Shown here: piece after piece, positions 10,382 through 22,569 of the stretch
Position numbering within the stretch: the stretch's first letter is position 1
Layout: each line of letters begins with the position of its first letter
Source: Ostrinia nubilalis
Taxonomy: Eukaryota; Arthropoda; Insecta; Lepidoptera; Crambidae
Reading direction: 5' to 3'
Length of the DNA stretch: 64,000 bases
Assembly (NCBI RefSeq): GCF_963855985.1
Contig: NC_087106.1
Location: forward strand, 4,881,001 to 4,945,000
Position numbers and translations under genes: made by a program
Notes under the pieces: model-generated
What the model was told of the DNA's origin: nothing
Seen by the model: the letters and a program-made list of their open reading frames with translations, nothing else
Database searches by the model: none

Positions 10382-12690
10382 TTTATAATAGGTAGCTTTC
10401 CCTCCGCAACCTTATTGGTATTCCATGTATGTGTCTTTTAACTGATTTCTGTTAAACATTTCATGTAAAATTTGTCCAGTTATAACTCCATTTACATCTG
10501 CATCTGTAAACAAGGGTTCATGTTCTCCAGCCCAGATGCCGAGTAAACAGAATCGTCTTTCAGTGACGTGCAGCTGCCCCTATATTTGACCCACTGACCT
10601 AATTTTTTATTATTTATTTGTATCAGTGTGCTCTTCTAAAGAGTGTAAGACGATTGTATGTAGGTACTATTAAAATGTAATTTAAACTCATTGGTTTTGT
10701 CTCATATTTGAGGAATGTACTATGTATCATGAGTAGAGTCTTCGTTTAAAAGAATGCAAACGATTTAAATTTCAATAGGTAGACAAAATTGATAATTCTT
10801 AATTATCAAAAATTTTAGCTTTCTCCAGTAACACTGATATTATTATACTGTGACTCATCAAAGTCATCATTGTCAAAAATATTGACAAATCGCGAACTGT
10901 CACGGCCAAAAAACTGACACGCGTCCGTCCTCCGTAAGCGCCACCGCGCGACTGATTGAGATTGTCCAAGCCGTCATGGACGATTTTTTCCACATTTTTT
11001 AACATAGTAACTAAATAAGACGCAACATAAAAATTTCATCCGTTAAAAGCCCTCAAGTTATTTCTGAACTTTAGTTTAGTAAAAGATTTAGAATCTCAAA
11101 TCGCTTATTTTAAAAATAAAACCATAAATAGAAAACGAATAGAGGTAACTTTGGGAATTTATTCTATCGAGTCAACTTCATCAAATCGTGTTTCCATCCG
11201 TTAATAGCCCTCGAAAATATCCTCAACTATGCCCAATAAAAATCTTAGCCTTTAATTTTACTGTTTAGTACCTCAAAAATGAAAAATGAAAACCTCATTT
11301 TCGCCATTTTCTCTGCTACCCGGCCTTAAATACTTTTTTTTGTAAATACAAGCTTTTACACAATCTGATATCGGCTTTTATAATTACACGAGTTCCTCCA
11401 CAATATCGGAACGAAATTATGAGTAAGGTATCTTACCATGTATTCTGTCGTAGTAAATAGGAATATTAAGGGTCCTTTCCCATGACAATCCAGGAATAAA
11501 GGATCCCAAAAACTGGACCGTAGTGTAGTGTGTAGTGATTTCGAAAAAATTGCTTGCCACACCCGGTAATCGAACCAACTAAAATCTGTTAAAAATTACA
11601 CCCTGTATTTTTATTGCATCGATCGTTAGGGTAAAGTTTAAGGATGAAGTCTCTCGAACAAACTTGATAAATCAAATGAAAGGAAAACCATGAAATCTTA
11701 AATTATTTTAAATAATTTACCGAAAATTGTATGATATAGTAGTGACTTTTTGAAAAAAAAATCGGAAATCTTTGAATGCAGTTATCTTTCTTTTCAAAAA
11801 TAAAGGAATGTTTTCTTTGAGTTAAATTTTCTATCTGGGTCATTCCATAGAAATCTGTATATTTTCGACGTCATTTTGTCCTAAACTTTTTTAAGATGCT
11901 TTTAAATACTTTATTAGTGTAAATTATAGTTTATTTATTAATTATGTTATGTCTAAAAGGGCCAGTCACTTTATGCCTTATTTTAGGAGAAATTAAAATT
12001 TTAAATTTTTTCATACTACATTACTACTATATGACTTTTAATAAAGTATAAAACTTATAACCTTAACATTTATAGATAAGTTAATATACTTAATGTAGAT
12101 GTTTTGTTATAATCACTATATAAAAAACGTCACTCCCTAACTAGTAACTTAGTCCCTAGCGCCGTTTAAAGCTAGGGCCTGACGGTCTAGGGACTGACGA
12201 TTTGGAGTAAAACTTAACAAAAATGCAGATTAACTTCATATTATAAGATGCTTAATACGATGAGCCGAAAATAGCCGAAAAACCACACGTAAATACTATT
12301 AAATTATATACAATTTCCTATTGTAATCAATAAAGCTACTCAACTAGGAACTGACGAAGTGACTGAATCAACACATGTTTCCGCAACAACTGGCACGTTT
12401 GCATTAATTCAAAAAACGGCTGCCGCAAAACCAGTATGGTCTGAGGATAACTTCGTATCGTACTTTAAACTCGACTAAATGTCATTCACTCCAAATACAT
12501 AATAAAGCGCAAAATTATAAAATCAGTGCGTGGCGAGGGAATGACGCTAAAAGCTGTGGACTCTTTTTCAACTTGAGAAATTCAAATTATTGTTTATTAA
12601 AACCGCAAAATATTAATGGAATTTGGTGTAACATACGTTTAAATAGATTATTCGTTAATTAAAACAAATGATCAAGTTGATGTTTCTGTA
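10382..12690. other. No gene seen; one dispersed repeat
   Basis: No supported coding region. Bases about 11750-11865 are shared with 51980-52090 in the opposite orientation. A short self-complementary piece (tagtccctagcgccg, then gtctagggactgac) lies at about 12148-12195. The rest is AT-rich and unrecognised. Confidence 0.4.
11750..11865 (-). repeat. Dispersed repeat, partner at 51980-52090
   Basis: The words cttttcaaaaataaaggaat, gttttctttgag and aaattttctatc occur here, and in reverse complement at 51980-52090. The class is unknown; no ends were identified. Confidence 0.6.
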
Positions 12691-12699
12691 AATAGGGTG

Positions 12700-13812
12700 C
12701 GCCAGTTCACCTAAATTTTCAACTCCGAAAATTGGAAGTCCGAAAATGTTCTTCCTAAAATTTTTCATCCTAACAATCACAATTCCTAACTACTCTGTCT
12801 CTAATGTTCATAATTCCGAATCATTTAACTTCATAATGTCATTAGCAATAAACATCTATTATACTTTTATTTGTTCTTCTAGATTTTCTCAACATAACCA
12901 TATTTTACACTATTATTCAAAGTCATATCTTTTTTGTTTAGATTTCTTTCTTTGACGTTATATTAAAGTTCCAGAAACGAATCGGTCCTATTCATAATTA
13001 TTGGTTTAGGTTAGGTTAGAACTGTGACCACAACGCACGAGCCGAGCGAGCGAAGCCAGAGTCCCGCTCCAGTCATTCAGTCAAGTTCCAGAAACGAATC
13101 GGTCCTATTCATAATTATTGGTTTAGGTTAGGTTAGAACTGAGACCACAACGCACGAGCCGAGCGAGCGAAGCCAGAGTCCCGCTCCAGTCATTCAGTCA
13201 AGTTCCAGAATCGAATCGGTCCTATTTATAATTATTGGTTTAGGTTAGGTTAGAACTGTGACCACAACGCACGAGCCGAGCGAGCGAAGCCAGAGTCCCG
13301 CTCCAGTCATTCAGTCAAGTTCCAGAATCGAATCGGTCCTATTCATAATTATTGGTTTAGGTTAGGTTAGAACTGTGACCACAACGCACGAGTCGAGCGA
13401 GCGAAGCCAGAGTCCCGCTCCAGTCATTCAGTCAAGTTCCAGAAACGAATCGGTCCTATTCATTATTATTGGTTTAGGTTAGGTTAGAACTGTGGCCTTA
13501 CGTTTCATTCGCGAAGAACGTACCTACTTCTGTACGTAGTATTTATTAATATTCTATGGTATGAGTGAAAATATTATGGTAATGTTTAGGGATAAAAGTG
13601 TTATGATAAAAAACAGTAGGAGTTTAAATATATTTACATAAATGATATTATTAATTACAATTTTCGGAAACATGAGTGTTATGAACATCGCCGGTAGCAC
13701 TACAAATATTATGAATGAAAACTTTAGGATGAAAAATTTTAGGAAGAGTGATCATTCGGATTTAAAATCGTTAGGAAGAACAATTTCGGGTAAATAACTT
13801 TAGGTGAGCCAA
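12700..13812. mobile_element. Inverted-repeat unit enclosing a 117-bp satellite
   Basis: The left flank (gttcacctaaattttc, ttcttcctaaaatttttcat, cctaac) is matched in diverged reverse complement by the right flank (atgaaaaattttaggaa, aggaagaacaattt, ctttaggtgagcc). Both flanks are built of loosely repeated short phrases such as cctaac, ccgaa and cataat. The centre is the 117-bp array. No coding capacity. The superfamily is unknown. Confidence 0.65.
12967..13495 (+). repeat. 117-bp satellite, about 4.5 units, with TTAGG-like words
   Basis: agttccagaa starts at 12967, 13084, 13201, 13318 and 13435, an exact 117-base period with only a few substitutions between units. Each unit has ggtttaggttaggttaga, containing two to three TTAGG words like the insect telomere repeat, followed by acgagccgagcgagcgaagc and ccgctccagtcattcag. 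The near identity indicates recent homogenisation or expansion. Confidence 0.95.
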
Positions 13813-14886
13813 TATGGACCCCTGTAAATATGGGTTCCAAAACACAAACTTTTGGAGTACGGACATGCCTAGGGAATGACGTTTTGGGTAATTTAAAAGG
13901 AATTTAAGATGTTTTAAAAATAGTTTTAAAAATATAAAAATGGGTGATGAATAAAACACATTGCGAGCTGTTATTTAACAATTTTGGAATAAAATATTAA
14001 CAAATATTCCATGTTAAATGTGGCGCGGACTAAGAGTTGACATATTTTTGTGGAATGACCCATCTACAGTACTTTCCCTCCAGGTGGCATTACAAAATTC
14101 CACCCTGTATATTGAAACACGTATACTACTAAACGGAATCCTGCAAAAAACAGGATTTCTCCGTGGAAAAAAGCCTTTAAATGAAAATGCACACAAATGG
14201 GATGTTTACTAATGCCAGAGAAATGCATCGCATTCCATTACGTCAGTCGCATCGACCTGTTACACTAATTTCATTGTAAATTAGTTCTTTAAAGGCCAAC
14301 TGAGTTTGAGTAAGACTAAATTAATTTTAATATTTTGAGTAAGGATTGAACTAAATCTTTGTTGATGTAAGATTTACTTAAAGTATAATTGTGGAATCTC
14401 TGTGTTTTTAGTCATAGATTGTGTTGTCCTTTAACATTGGTCTTACGTTTTGATTACTAGTATTTCATGGAGGCGTTTTCTTTCTTTAGCTATCATGGAG
14501 GCGCTACTTAGTCACTGTATGGATTTATTTTCATTTTAGTTGGTTAACTACTTTTGGCGGGAAAGTCAACCCAACTTTTTACAACATTTGTTAAACTGGA
14601 TATAATTATTAGATTCGGATTGTGTAAGTTTACAGTAACTCAAACAAAAAGTAATATCTCTAGATGATCGCATTCTAGCGTTAAAATTGCCTAAATTGAG
14701 CCGTTAATTTTTTACTGTCGTCAATTTTGTATTTAAATTGAAGGCAGCCAGTCCAGAAATGCAGTGTTTTATAATAATATGAGACCGTGTAAGATTTTGT
14801 TTCTACTAATCGATTGTTATTGTTGCGCATATTTCCACAGATGATTTTCATAACATTCACGTTGCGTGTAGTGAAAATGTTTCACT
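13813..14886. other. No gene seen
   Basis: AT-rich. Opposed open frames at 14014-14212 overlap on both strands and have no recognisable domain, so neither is called. Confidence 0.4.
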
Positions 14887-14894
14887 GTTTTAAT

Positions 14895-15616
14895 TAGAGA
14901 TGAAACGGATATCCGGTAACTATCCGGTAGGCCGGATATCCGGCCTAAATTTACTATCCGGCCGGATACCGGATAGTAACTCACTATCCGGCCGGATACC
15001 GGATAATAAAAAACTACGACGATTTCCTATTAATAAAATGAAATACATTAATCTTTGAGGTAAATATCAATAAAATGGCTTAAAATAACGACGGCTTTTA
15101 TTGAAAGTCCAAAAAGTTACAAAAGCCATATTAAGGTGTTACAAAAAACTGATTTCTCTTTCTGGGCTATTCACTCTAATGACAAATACGTAAATAGTAA
15201 ATATCTGTTAATGTCGAAATATTGCCAAATAAAAAGGTGATCATTTTTTCACCGATATGGTTTGATGACATGATGCATGCAGTTCAGTCAGATTACGCAA
15301 CAACTAATTTAATTTTCGCTATTCAATCACACACTCACGACAGCAACCAAAATTGCTCGTTGATCTGCCCCCTAGACAAGTGGCAAAATCTGACATTCTA
15401 TTCGGACGGATTCGATTTTCGAAAAGTGTGACTAGTCTAGTCTATTAATACCCACTGATCGCCTTCGAAGCACCTGTGCGGCGCTGCACTCGTCACGACA
15501 TGCAACGAGACAACGGGCCAACTATCCGGCCGCCGGATATCCGGCTATCCGGCCTAGCAGCTGGCCGGATATCCGGTATCCGGTATCCGGCCAAACAACT
15601 ATCCGTTTCATCTCTA
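14895..15616. mobile_element. Non-autonomous hAT-type transposon with TATCCGG subterminal repeats, 722 bp
   Basis: The terminal inverted repeats are TAGAGATGAAACGGATA and TATCCGTTTCATCTCTA. A perfect 8-bp target duplication, gttttaat, flanks it at 14887-14894 and 15617-15624. Both ends carry many copies of tatccgg and ccggata, typical of transposase-binding subterminal repeats. The middle (about 15010-15510) is ordinary AT-rich DNA and encodes no transposase. The 8-bp duplication and TIR style support hAT, but without a transposase that rests on structure. Confidence 0.88.
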
Positions 15617-15624
15617 GTTTTAAT

Positions 15625-18589
15625 CATCCATAATAATTGACTTTTCTCATAGTAAAGGCCTGTTTAGGCTACAGTTTCGACCTGAAATTTGGTTTCTAGC
15701 TTCTAGCTGTATTGAAGAGACAAATAGGTACGTGAGCATCAAGCCTTCCCAACCCGTCTGGCTAGCATGAAAACTGCACCACCATTTACGTCTGGTAGAT
15801 TATTAGAGAGGGTCGTGCTCTACAGTGAAAACTAACCCCCTTACTCATAAAAGTTATTCATATGTTGAACACTTGTTTAAAGTGACGTTTAGTATGGAAA
15901 TGTCACTATTTCTACTGTTCAACGAGGGTGTAACATTTTATCAGTAAGGGGGTAAATGACCTGATGATGCCCAAATGAAAAATCAACAGGAATTCATCCC
16001 TTTTCCGTTAGACTACTAATTTATTGTCTAAGATAGTTTTGTAACATATGATTTCAATTACATCTAATGATTATGGCGTACATGACATATGGTGATGACT
16101 TAGACAAGTCAACGACCTATTTCAGCTGGGATCATTAGAAGATGCGTTTGCGCAACGAAATAGTGATGTTAAAATGTCACCTGTCGATGATTTTTTTCGG
16201 TGCGTGCATTCAAAGTGCGTTGACCCCTGGTCTAAGTTACAAAGATTGTAATTACTTCCTAAAACAATAGGGTATTTAAAAATTGTTTTAAATTATACTA
16301 ATTTACATGCGTAGTAGGCCAAATCTTCCATTTGCCTCTGGTAATTTAAAGAAATAGCAAATGCAGTGGCAAAATGACCTGATGATGATGAACTAACTAT
16401 ATTGGTACACTTTTAATAAACAGTGTCTTAAAAAAAATCGTTTGTAAAAAACGTATGTCTTGATTTCGACTTTCAATACTATAAGGACGTGGATTACCGT
16501 TCTAGAGAAACGCAAAAAACTAATTCATCGACACATTTTCAAGACAATTAACCTGTCTTGTAGACAACAATCATTTCCAAAAACTCGATAGTTACATCAC
16601 TATTCCCGAAAATGATTCTTCGGACGGACACTGCTCGATATAATGATGACATGCACCGTGTGCTTCACCTACTATTCCGGACAATGGCTCAATTATTTTG
16701 TCTGCAGATGGAAAAAACCAGACGGTGAAAATAATTTCCATTGGTTTGTAGAGTTCATAAAGAACTTTGAAATATGAAACACAAAATAGCAATTTTAGCA
16801 ATCACAATCCAGCAGCATTGTGATTAAAATGTATTAATGACCCTAATAACTAATTAATAAAACGAGGGACAGTCAAGACACAGTAGGAGGCTGTAAAAAA
16901 GTGTCCTTTGTAAAAGGAAGCCAGTACTTAATTGTAAACCCTGAATTCATTAAAAAGTCTCAAATTGCCTATGTAAGGCAATTTTTCTTCCTAAGGCACC
17001 ATCTACCCAAGCCCTGTTGACCATGATGAAAGGCTACTTCTCTTTCTTGGTACTAAACCAATCGACCTAAAGTGCTTATCAAGCACGAGACCTGATTATG
17101 ATCCTATTAAATCAAGTTAATTTATGCCTAAATCCTATTTCAATGGGAAATAACTTCAATCGAAACCAAAGGATAAAGATAATTCCCATGAATGCAGGAT
17201 AAAATTAAGATTACATAAGTTTAAAAAAGTCTTTGTCAAAAACACCTCATATTTTACAATCGAAGAAATCAAAAAAGTTTATTACGACAATTTTAAAGTG
17301 TTTTGTCCCTTTTAACATTCCAAAAAGGAAACCAATCAGCCTCAGATAACCGTTGGAACAGTCAACTAATCATCAAGTAAGTGGGTTTTAAGCGATCGCG
17401 ATCTTACAAATTCCTTTGTGTCTCACTCGCAGTTAGGGTTCTTTGAAGCTTTGTTCTCTTGATGGAACGTCGTATTTAAGTATGTATGTATTACAAAGTT
17501 TCGTTTTAAGTTACACGATTCATGTCATGTTTCTATTAATCTTAACTCTATATTAGAAAAATATGAGACCAATAGGGTTCAAAACTACGGGTTTGAAATG
17601 TCTGTCTGTTACGTTAGTGTTAAGAGAACTCGAAAAACTCTTGAGATGACTTTAATGTGCCTATCGTCTAACCTAAAGTTTAATTAGTATTAATCATAGG
17701 ATCTTGTGATATAATTTGACCCCTCTACCACACGTATTCCACAAAATTTGAGGTTTTCGTTCACTGGACGACTGATTGCTTCCACGCGTACGAAATACAA
17801 TCAATAAGATGCGATGGGTGTCAAGTATGTGTGACAAATTGATAAGATTGCTCTGAATTTGGATCAATAACGAGATGATATGACAATAATAAACATATCT
17901 AATATACAGCTATGTAGTTGCCTATTTACTCGAATCGCGGGGTCAATAGAAACTCAACTTGATCATTTTAGTAGGGACTCTACATCTTATGTAAAAAACT
18001 AGATCGAAGTTAATTCATGGGGATTGAAGTTAGTTTTAAAAGTTTCAGTACACTATGTAATGTTCTAAATGAGAATCGAACGTCATTGCAAGGAAAAACA
18101 TCGTAAATCACTTTTGGGCAGTTTTTACTATTGAAAAAAGTTGTTACTTAAAATAATGCGCAATTTTTTGCTCTAACAACTGTTTTCATATAGTCTAGGT
18201 ATAAGAACTACATATAACTATTTTTTTCCAGACAGATTAGCTTTAGGATTTAAAATGACTTAGTGATAATTTTTTGAAACTTTGATACGCTCTACTGAAA
18301 AATGCCCAATACTAAGGTAGGTACGAAGTCTTTCCTTGAAGGTTCGACATCATCTGGCACCTAAATGTGGTTTTCATTACTGCAATTTTGCCAAAAAATG
18401 TTCTAAAGTGCTATGGTCTCTACATACAGCCTGAACATTCTAATAAACGAGATTGTTAAGTATACAAATACTATACCCAAAAAATTAAGCATTCTTCTTA
18501 CATCAAGTAAGTAAGAAGGTACCACCAAACATACTCAAGCTTCGAAACCGAGACAGTAAAGTAACTCTACAACTCTTAACCTAGTAGTA
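15625..18589. other. Unannotated, mostly single-copy-looking DNA
   Basis: No supported gene, array or complete transposon. A scrap at 15795-15825 (agagagggtcgtgctctaca) matches the scrap near 420 in reverse orientation. The rest may be intron. Confidence 0.4.
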
Positions 18590-18705
18590 AAAAAAAACTA
18601 CGCAACGGATTTTGATGCGGTTTTTTTAAAAGATAGAGTGATTCAAGAGGAAGGTTTTTTAAGTATAATACATTGTACCTGTGCGTAGCAGGGGCGGGTC
18701 GCTAG
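18590..18705 (+). mobile_element. 3' end of a Helitron-like element
   Basis: ctacgcaacggattttgatg is typical of the inner part of these elements. It ends with tagcaggggcgggtcgctag followed by T. The 5' end is not recognisable. Confidence 0.5.
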
Positions 18706-19281
18706 TGTTTGTGTATTTAGAGCTATTTATATCCGTAAGTGTATAATGTACTAATATTTATCGTTTATTAAAATTGAAAGAGCAACCTTGTGCATTCACA
18801 ATGAACTCCGATATCGGATATGAATTTGCAACAATCAGATAATCCTGACTTTATCTGATTTATAGACTTTCTATTTCGCAAATTCGCAATAATAAGATAA
18901 GCTTCGATAATAAATTAAGATTAGGAATTTTGGCGCGTATTTTTTGCGATAATTTTGACAAATAAATTAATAACTTTATTTCACTTTACTTTTAAAACAC
19001 CCATTAGATTCAATACTACAGATATAGTAGGTCTTTACTCAAAGTAAAAATACGAATTATTTGCGTAGGTAGTGCATTACTAGGCACTAGGGATACGATA
19101 GCATATTATATCAATCTATGTAAAAAACTGTGGCATCTTCATGGTATATTTACTACAAAAATTAGTCTGACAGCTATCGCCTGCACCAAAGACTGTTGCT
19201 AAGCGAAATGATACACTTTCAACGCTCGCACTTCATAGAAAATTAAAACAATTTTCCTTGCAGTATTGACCGTAATGCAGC

Positions 19282-19592
19282 GCGCATGCGCGAGTCATAC
19301 CCGACTAAATCCGAAAGACAACAACCGTGATATCAAACTTCACGTTTCCATAATCCACTAGCACCATTTTAAATCTGACAGCGACCATACAATTCGTCAG
19401 GTTAACGTAAACTTGACAATCAGTTGTTGCTACAATCAGTCATAGTGCGTTGTTTACATTGCACTAATGCATTTTCTGAAGTTTTACATTGATTTCAACG
19501 CGTGATTATTTAAATTTTGTTGTTGGTGTTGAGTGTTTATTAGATAGAGCATTTAGTGATTTTATGACATTTGTACGAGTTTACTGAGAAAG
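19282..19592 (+). promoter_or_regulatory. Candidate promoter and non-coding first exon
   Basis: gcgcatgcgc at 19282-19291 is a perfect palindrome matching the NRF-1/Ewg-type consensus. It lies about 150 bases before tcagt at 19436, which fits an arthropod initiator. The sequence gagaaag|gtaagcaagt at 19586-19602 is a strong splice donor (GT at 19593). That outlines a non-coding exon of about 155 bases on the plus strand. No coding partner is nearby; the nearest acceptor with a convincing coding exon is at 62463. All functional statements are inference from motifs. Confidence 0.35.
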
Positions 19593-20129
19593 GTAAGCAA
19601 GTGTTTGTATTATAGTTACCATAGTAGGCAATTTACCTTGACGACTTATGAGTTTGCTATTAATATTATGTCGATCAATTTCAATGCATTAGTCGAATGC
19701 AATTAATATAATATCTGTAGAGTTTATAAATAAAAATATTGGCTATATTTAATTTGTGTAAAACCAATGTACATACTTTAGTTAAAAATTAAGCAGATTA
19801 TTTAGCAGATCATTTTGAAGCTGAAGTATGCATTAAATACTTTTTCAGTTTTTAAATTATCTTGACAATTACAGCTTTACGTTTATACGATTACGAGAAT
19901 TTTTCGTCCTTAGGGTCCAGAATCGATACATTTGTCTGATTACTTTTAATGGGTCAATGACACCATAGTAGACCCATAGCGCATGACTTCAAAGCATGGT
20001 GAGCAGGTGCATTACGGGAAGGTCAATCGATTGCCTTTCACGATTTCTCGGATTCCAATCGATTTAAATCGATTTTCTGCCCATTTCATACGGAATATTT
20101 ATGGTCCCTAGTTACGGTACATTCCTAAC

Positions 20130-20354
20130 TTAGGCTGAGTTGCATCACCTTAACTTTAACCATAACCGGTACTTTTGTATGGAGTTTGACAGACTTAGGC
20201 TGGGTTGCTGCACCATCTTACTTTAACTTTGACAAACGTCAAAAATCTGTCAAACTCCATACAAAATACACCGGTTATCGTTAAAGTTACGGTCAAAGTT
20301 AGGTGGTGCAACTCAGGCCTAAAGTTCAAATAAGATGGTGCAACCCAGGGTTAA
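20130..20354. mobile_element. GGCTGAGTTGCACC MITE, host copy of a nested pair
   Basis: The outer copy begins ttaggctgagttgcatcacc, runs to gtttgacaga, is interrupted at 20195-20322, and resumes with ataagatggtgcaacccagg to 20354. Its interior is deleted relative to other family members. Confidence 0.8.
20195..20322. mobile_element. GGCTGAGTTGCACC MITE inserted in a relative
   Basis: A full family member in the opposite orientation. It starts ttaggctgggttgctgcacc, continues ttaactttgacaaacgtcaa, and ends ggtggtgcaactcaggccta. It sits inside the outer copy, which shows that the family inserted into its own members. Confidence 0.8.
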
Positions 20355-20375
20355 AAATTACAAATAGCTGTCTTT

Positions 20376-20525
20376 TACGCTCGTATTCACAAACATTACT
20401 ATGAGGTCTCACAGTGCGCGTGGACGCACAGGGTCACACACGAAGTAATCACAGAGCTCTATTCAACGCTGTGCGTTCGATTTGCTGCTTCACTTATGCA
20501 AGCATCGTTTGTGAATACGGGTGTT
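20376..20525. mobile_element. MITE of the CGTATTCACAAA family (copy 2)
   Basis: Ends are ctcgtattcacaaacattac and tcgtttgtgaatacgggtg. Inside are gaggtctcacagtgcgcgtg and aatcacagagctctattcaa. Same length as the copy at 2600, opposite orientation. Confidence 0.85.
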
Positions 20526-20544
20526 AGAATCTAGAGTGCGATCG

Positions 20545-20760
20545 TTCAAAGAGGGCTATCGTTTTAGCACTCACCAGTTGGCGCCACTGTAGAGTAAGGT
20601 CCTGTCACTTGCTAGTAGCGAAGACAGTGGCGCCAACTGGTGAGCGCTAAGTGGTAGGAGGACTATCGCATTTCCACTCATCAAGATGGCGCCTCTGTAG
20701 AGTAAGGTCCTGTCAATCGCCAGGGGTGCCAACTGTTAAGTATAAAAACTATAGCCCTCA
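20545..20760. mobile_element. Inverted-repeat MITE with GAGGGCTAT ends and an internal duplication
   Basis: It begins gagggctatcg and ends ctatagccctc. Internally ggcgccactgtagagtaagg and ggcgcctctgtagagtaagg, each followed by tcctgtca, are two copies of one half, and gtggcgccaactggtgagcg is their inverse. No coding capacity. Confidence 0.65.
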
Positions 20761-20840
20761 TTACCACTGCCTTATTATTACGTAATCATAAAAGACTGGC
20801 GCTGTCACAGCCCATAAACAGTAGATGATAAATAAATTGT

Positions 20841-21116
20841 CGGCCGTTTAGTGTAGTGGTTCAGAACGGATTACTATGCCGAGAGGTCCCGGGTTCGATT
20901 CCCGGCCGGGCAGAAATTGAAATGATGAATTTTAATTTCTGTGACGGGTCTGGGTGGCTTCTATGTATTATAGGTATGCATGTATTTACAAAAAAAAAGG
21001 ATTTAAGTATGTTTATATGCGTTGTCTAGTACCCATAGTAGGTGCAAGCTTTGGGTTTGCTTAGTTTGGGGCTAGCGGCGCAGTGTAAAATGTCCAAGGG
21101 TTTATTTATTTATTTA
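20841..21116 (+). mobile_element. tRNA-derived SINE, near full length
   Basis: The head is tRNA-like: box A region tagtgtagtggttcagaacg and box B ggttcgattcc at 20892-20902, closed by cccggccgggca. A non-tRNA body follows (gtgacgggtctgggtggctt, tatgcgttgtctagtaccca, gtttggggctagcggcgcag) and then a (TTTA)n tail. It is not a functional tRNA: the acceptor stem and anticodon arm do not fold well. Body pieces recur at 7955-8045. Confidence 0.85.
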
Positions 21117-22569
21117 AATATACAAACAAAAAAACTGACATTGCAATGAATAGTAGGTAATGATAATTACCATGACACATTTTTAGGTAAAGATGTGTCG
21201 TTATCAACAAATTATTTACAAACCCACCTGCGTATTTCATATGCACCTGCCGTAGAGAAAGTCCAATTTAACTAGTTAGTAACCAAATAGTAAGTACGCG
21301 TCCATAAATTTCGATAATTGCGCGGTCGCTCCTTAAAATGTGGTTACAGTTGTACACCTTTTCGAAGTTCATTGACTTATTGTATGCTTTATTGCATTTA
21401 TTTAAATTCGATTGACCAATGTCGCTAGAGTTGCAAGTTGGTTGTATGTTGTAATGCAGCCTAGAGAAACTCTCGACTAAGAAGTTTTAATTAAGTTAGG
21501 ATTTAATTCCCAGGTTGGGCAAAACATAGTGTTCAACGTCTATTAAGTAGACTCTCTAGTAGAGTCTAGACGCCTTCGGTTGAACACTACTAGTAGAGTG
21601 TATAAAGAAAGATTTTATTCTTACATCTCAACAACCTAACAGTCAATAAGTGGAGATTCCGCTGCACTTTCATGCAGAAAGTAGAATATGTCATCATAGA
21701 GTGCTTTTATACCTCTAAATGTCACATTAATTCATTTATACCTTAGACAGGCAAAAATTGTATTATAACGGACTTATAGCCAACAATCTACTAGCATGTA
21801 AAAGTTTGTTAAATCCGCGAGAGATAAAAAAAGCTCTTAAACTTTTAAAGTACCGCTCGCTCGCTGTACCGTTCCAAAAATATTTGTTTTATGACAACCT
21901 CAGTATTATAAACCTGTTTCTAAGCCAGTTTACACAATATCAGAGGGCCAACATGCCCTTAGGGTCAACGTACGATTAAGCTGTATAAAAAGCTCTATCA
22001 TCAAAAACAAACGAAAACGTGGCTTGTACGTACTTTACTGACATCTTAAGAATAGAGTCGCTTCTGGACCACACACTTATATTTTATTTTAGGGAGAAAT
22101 AGGACTTTCCAAGTTGTAATTGGCAAACTTAAATCGATCAAAACTGGATCAATTTCGTTATTATTTCGTTATATTCTGTCCAGTGATTGCTTTATATTGA
22201 AATTCATACAATCAAAAAGTCTTGATAGGCATGTGCTTTATTATTATTTTGAAGTTTTACTTTGTAATACGCAAGTATGACACTTTTGTTTAGATGACGA
22301 TGACCGATAAAAATGTTTACATCATCAATGCGCATTTTGTTTACTTGATATCAAGCCAGTGCACTGCTCTGTGACACAATTTTTAATCTGATCTGCTCGG
22401 GACTATTCCCACCACTGCAACTCCTGTGTAGCCAGATTCTACAGCTTGACCGCCAATAAAAACCCAACCAGTGAAGGTCTTTGTCCCGGGGGAAAGTTAA
22501 ACTGTCATGATCATCTCACATACTTACTCTTCGTATACCTACAACTTACAAATCTTTACAAAAGAGATA
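21117..22569. other. No gene seen; one stem-loop
   Basis: Bases about 21530-21590 (tagtgttcaacgtct and its partner ttcggttgaacacta) can fold into a stem-loop. The open frame at 21758-21979 has no recognisable domain. Bases about 22395-22500 share words with 2385-2465. The rest is unrecognised. Confidence 0.35.

Noticed and set aside
12990..13490. Interstitial telomere
   Set aside because: Only two or three TTAGG-like words per 117-bp unit, not a continuous (TTAGG)n tract.
12967..13495. CRISPR-like array
   Set aside because: The repeats are 117-bp units in direct tandem with no variable spacers, in a eukaryotic context.
15222..15431. Possible transposase fragment inside the hAT-type element
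   Set aside because: 69 codons without any hAT motif; the element is non-autonomous.
20841..20915. Functional tRNA gene
   Set aside because: Box A and B words are present but the cloverleaf does not close and a SINE body and tail follow; the same holds at 54864 and 34888.
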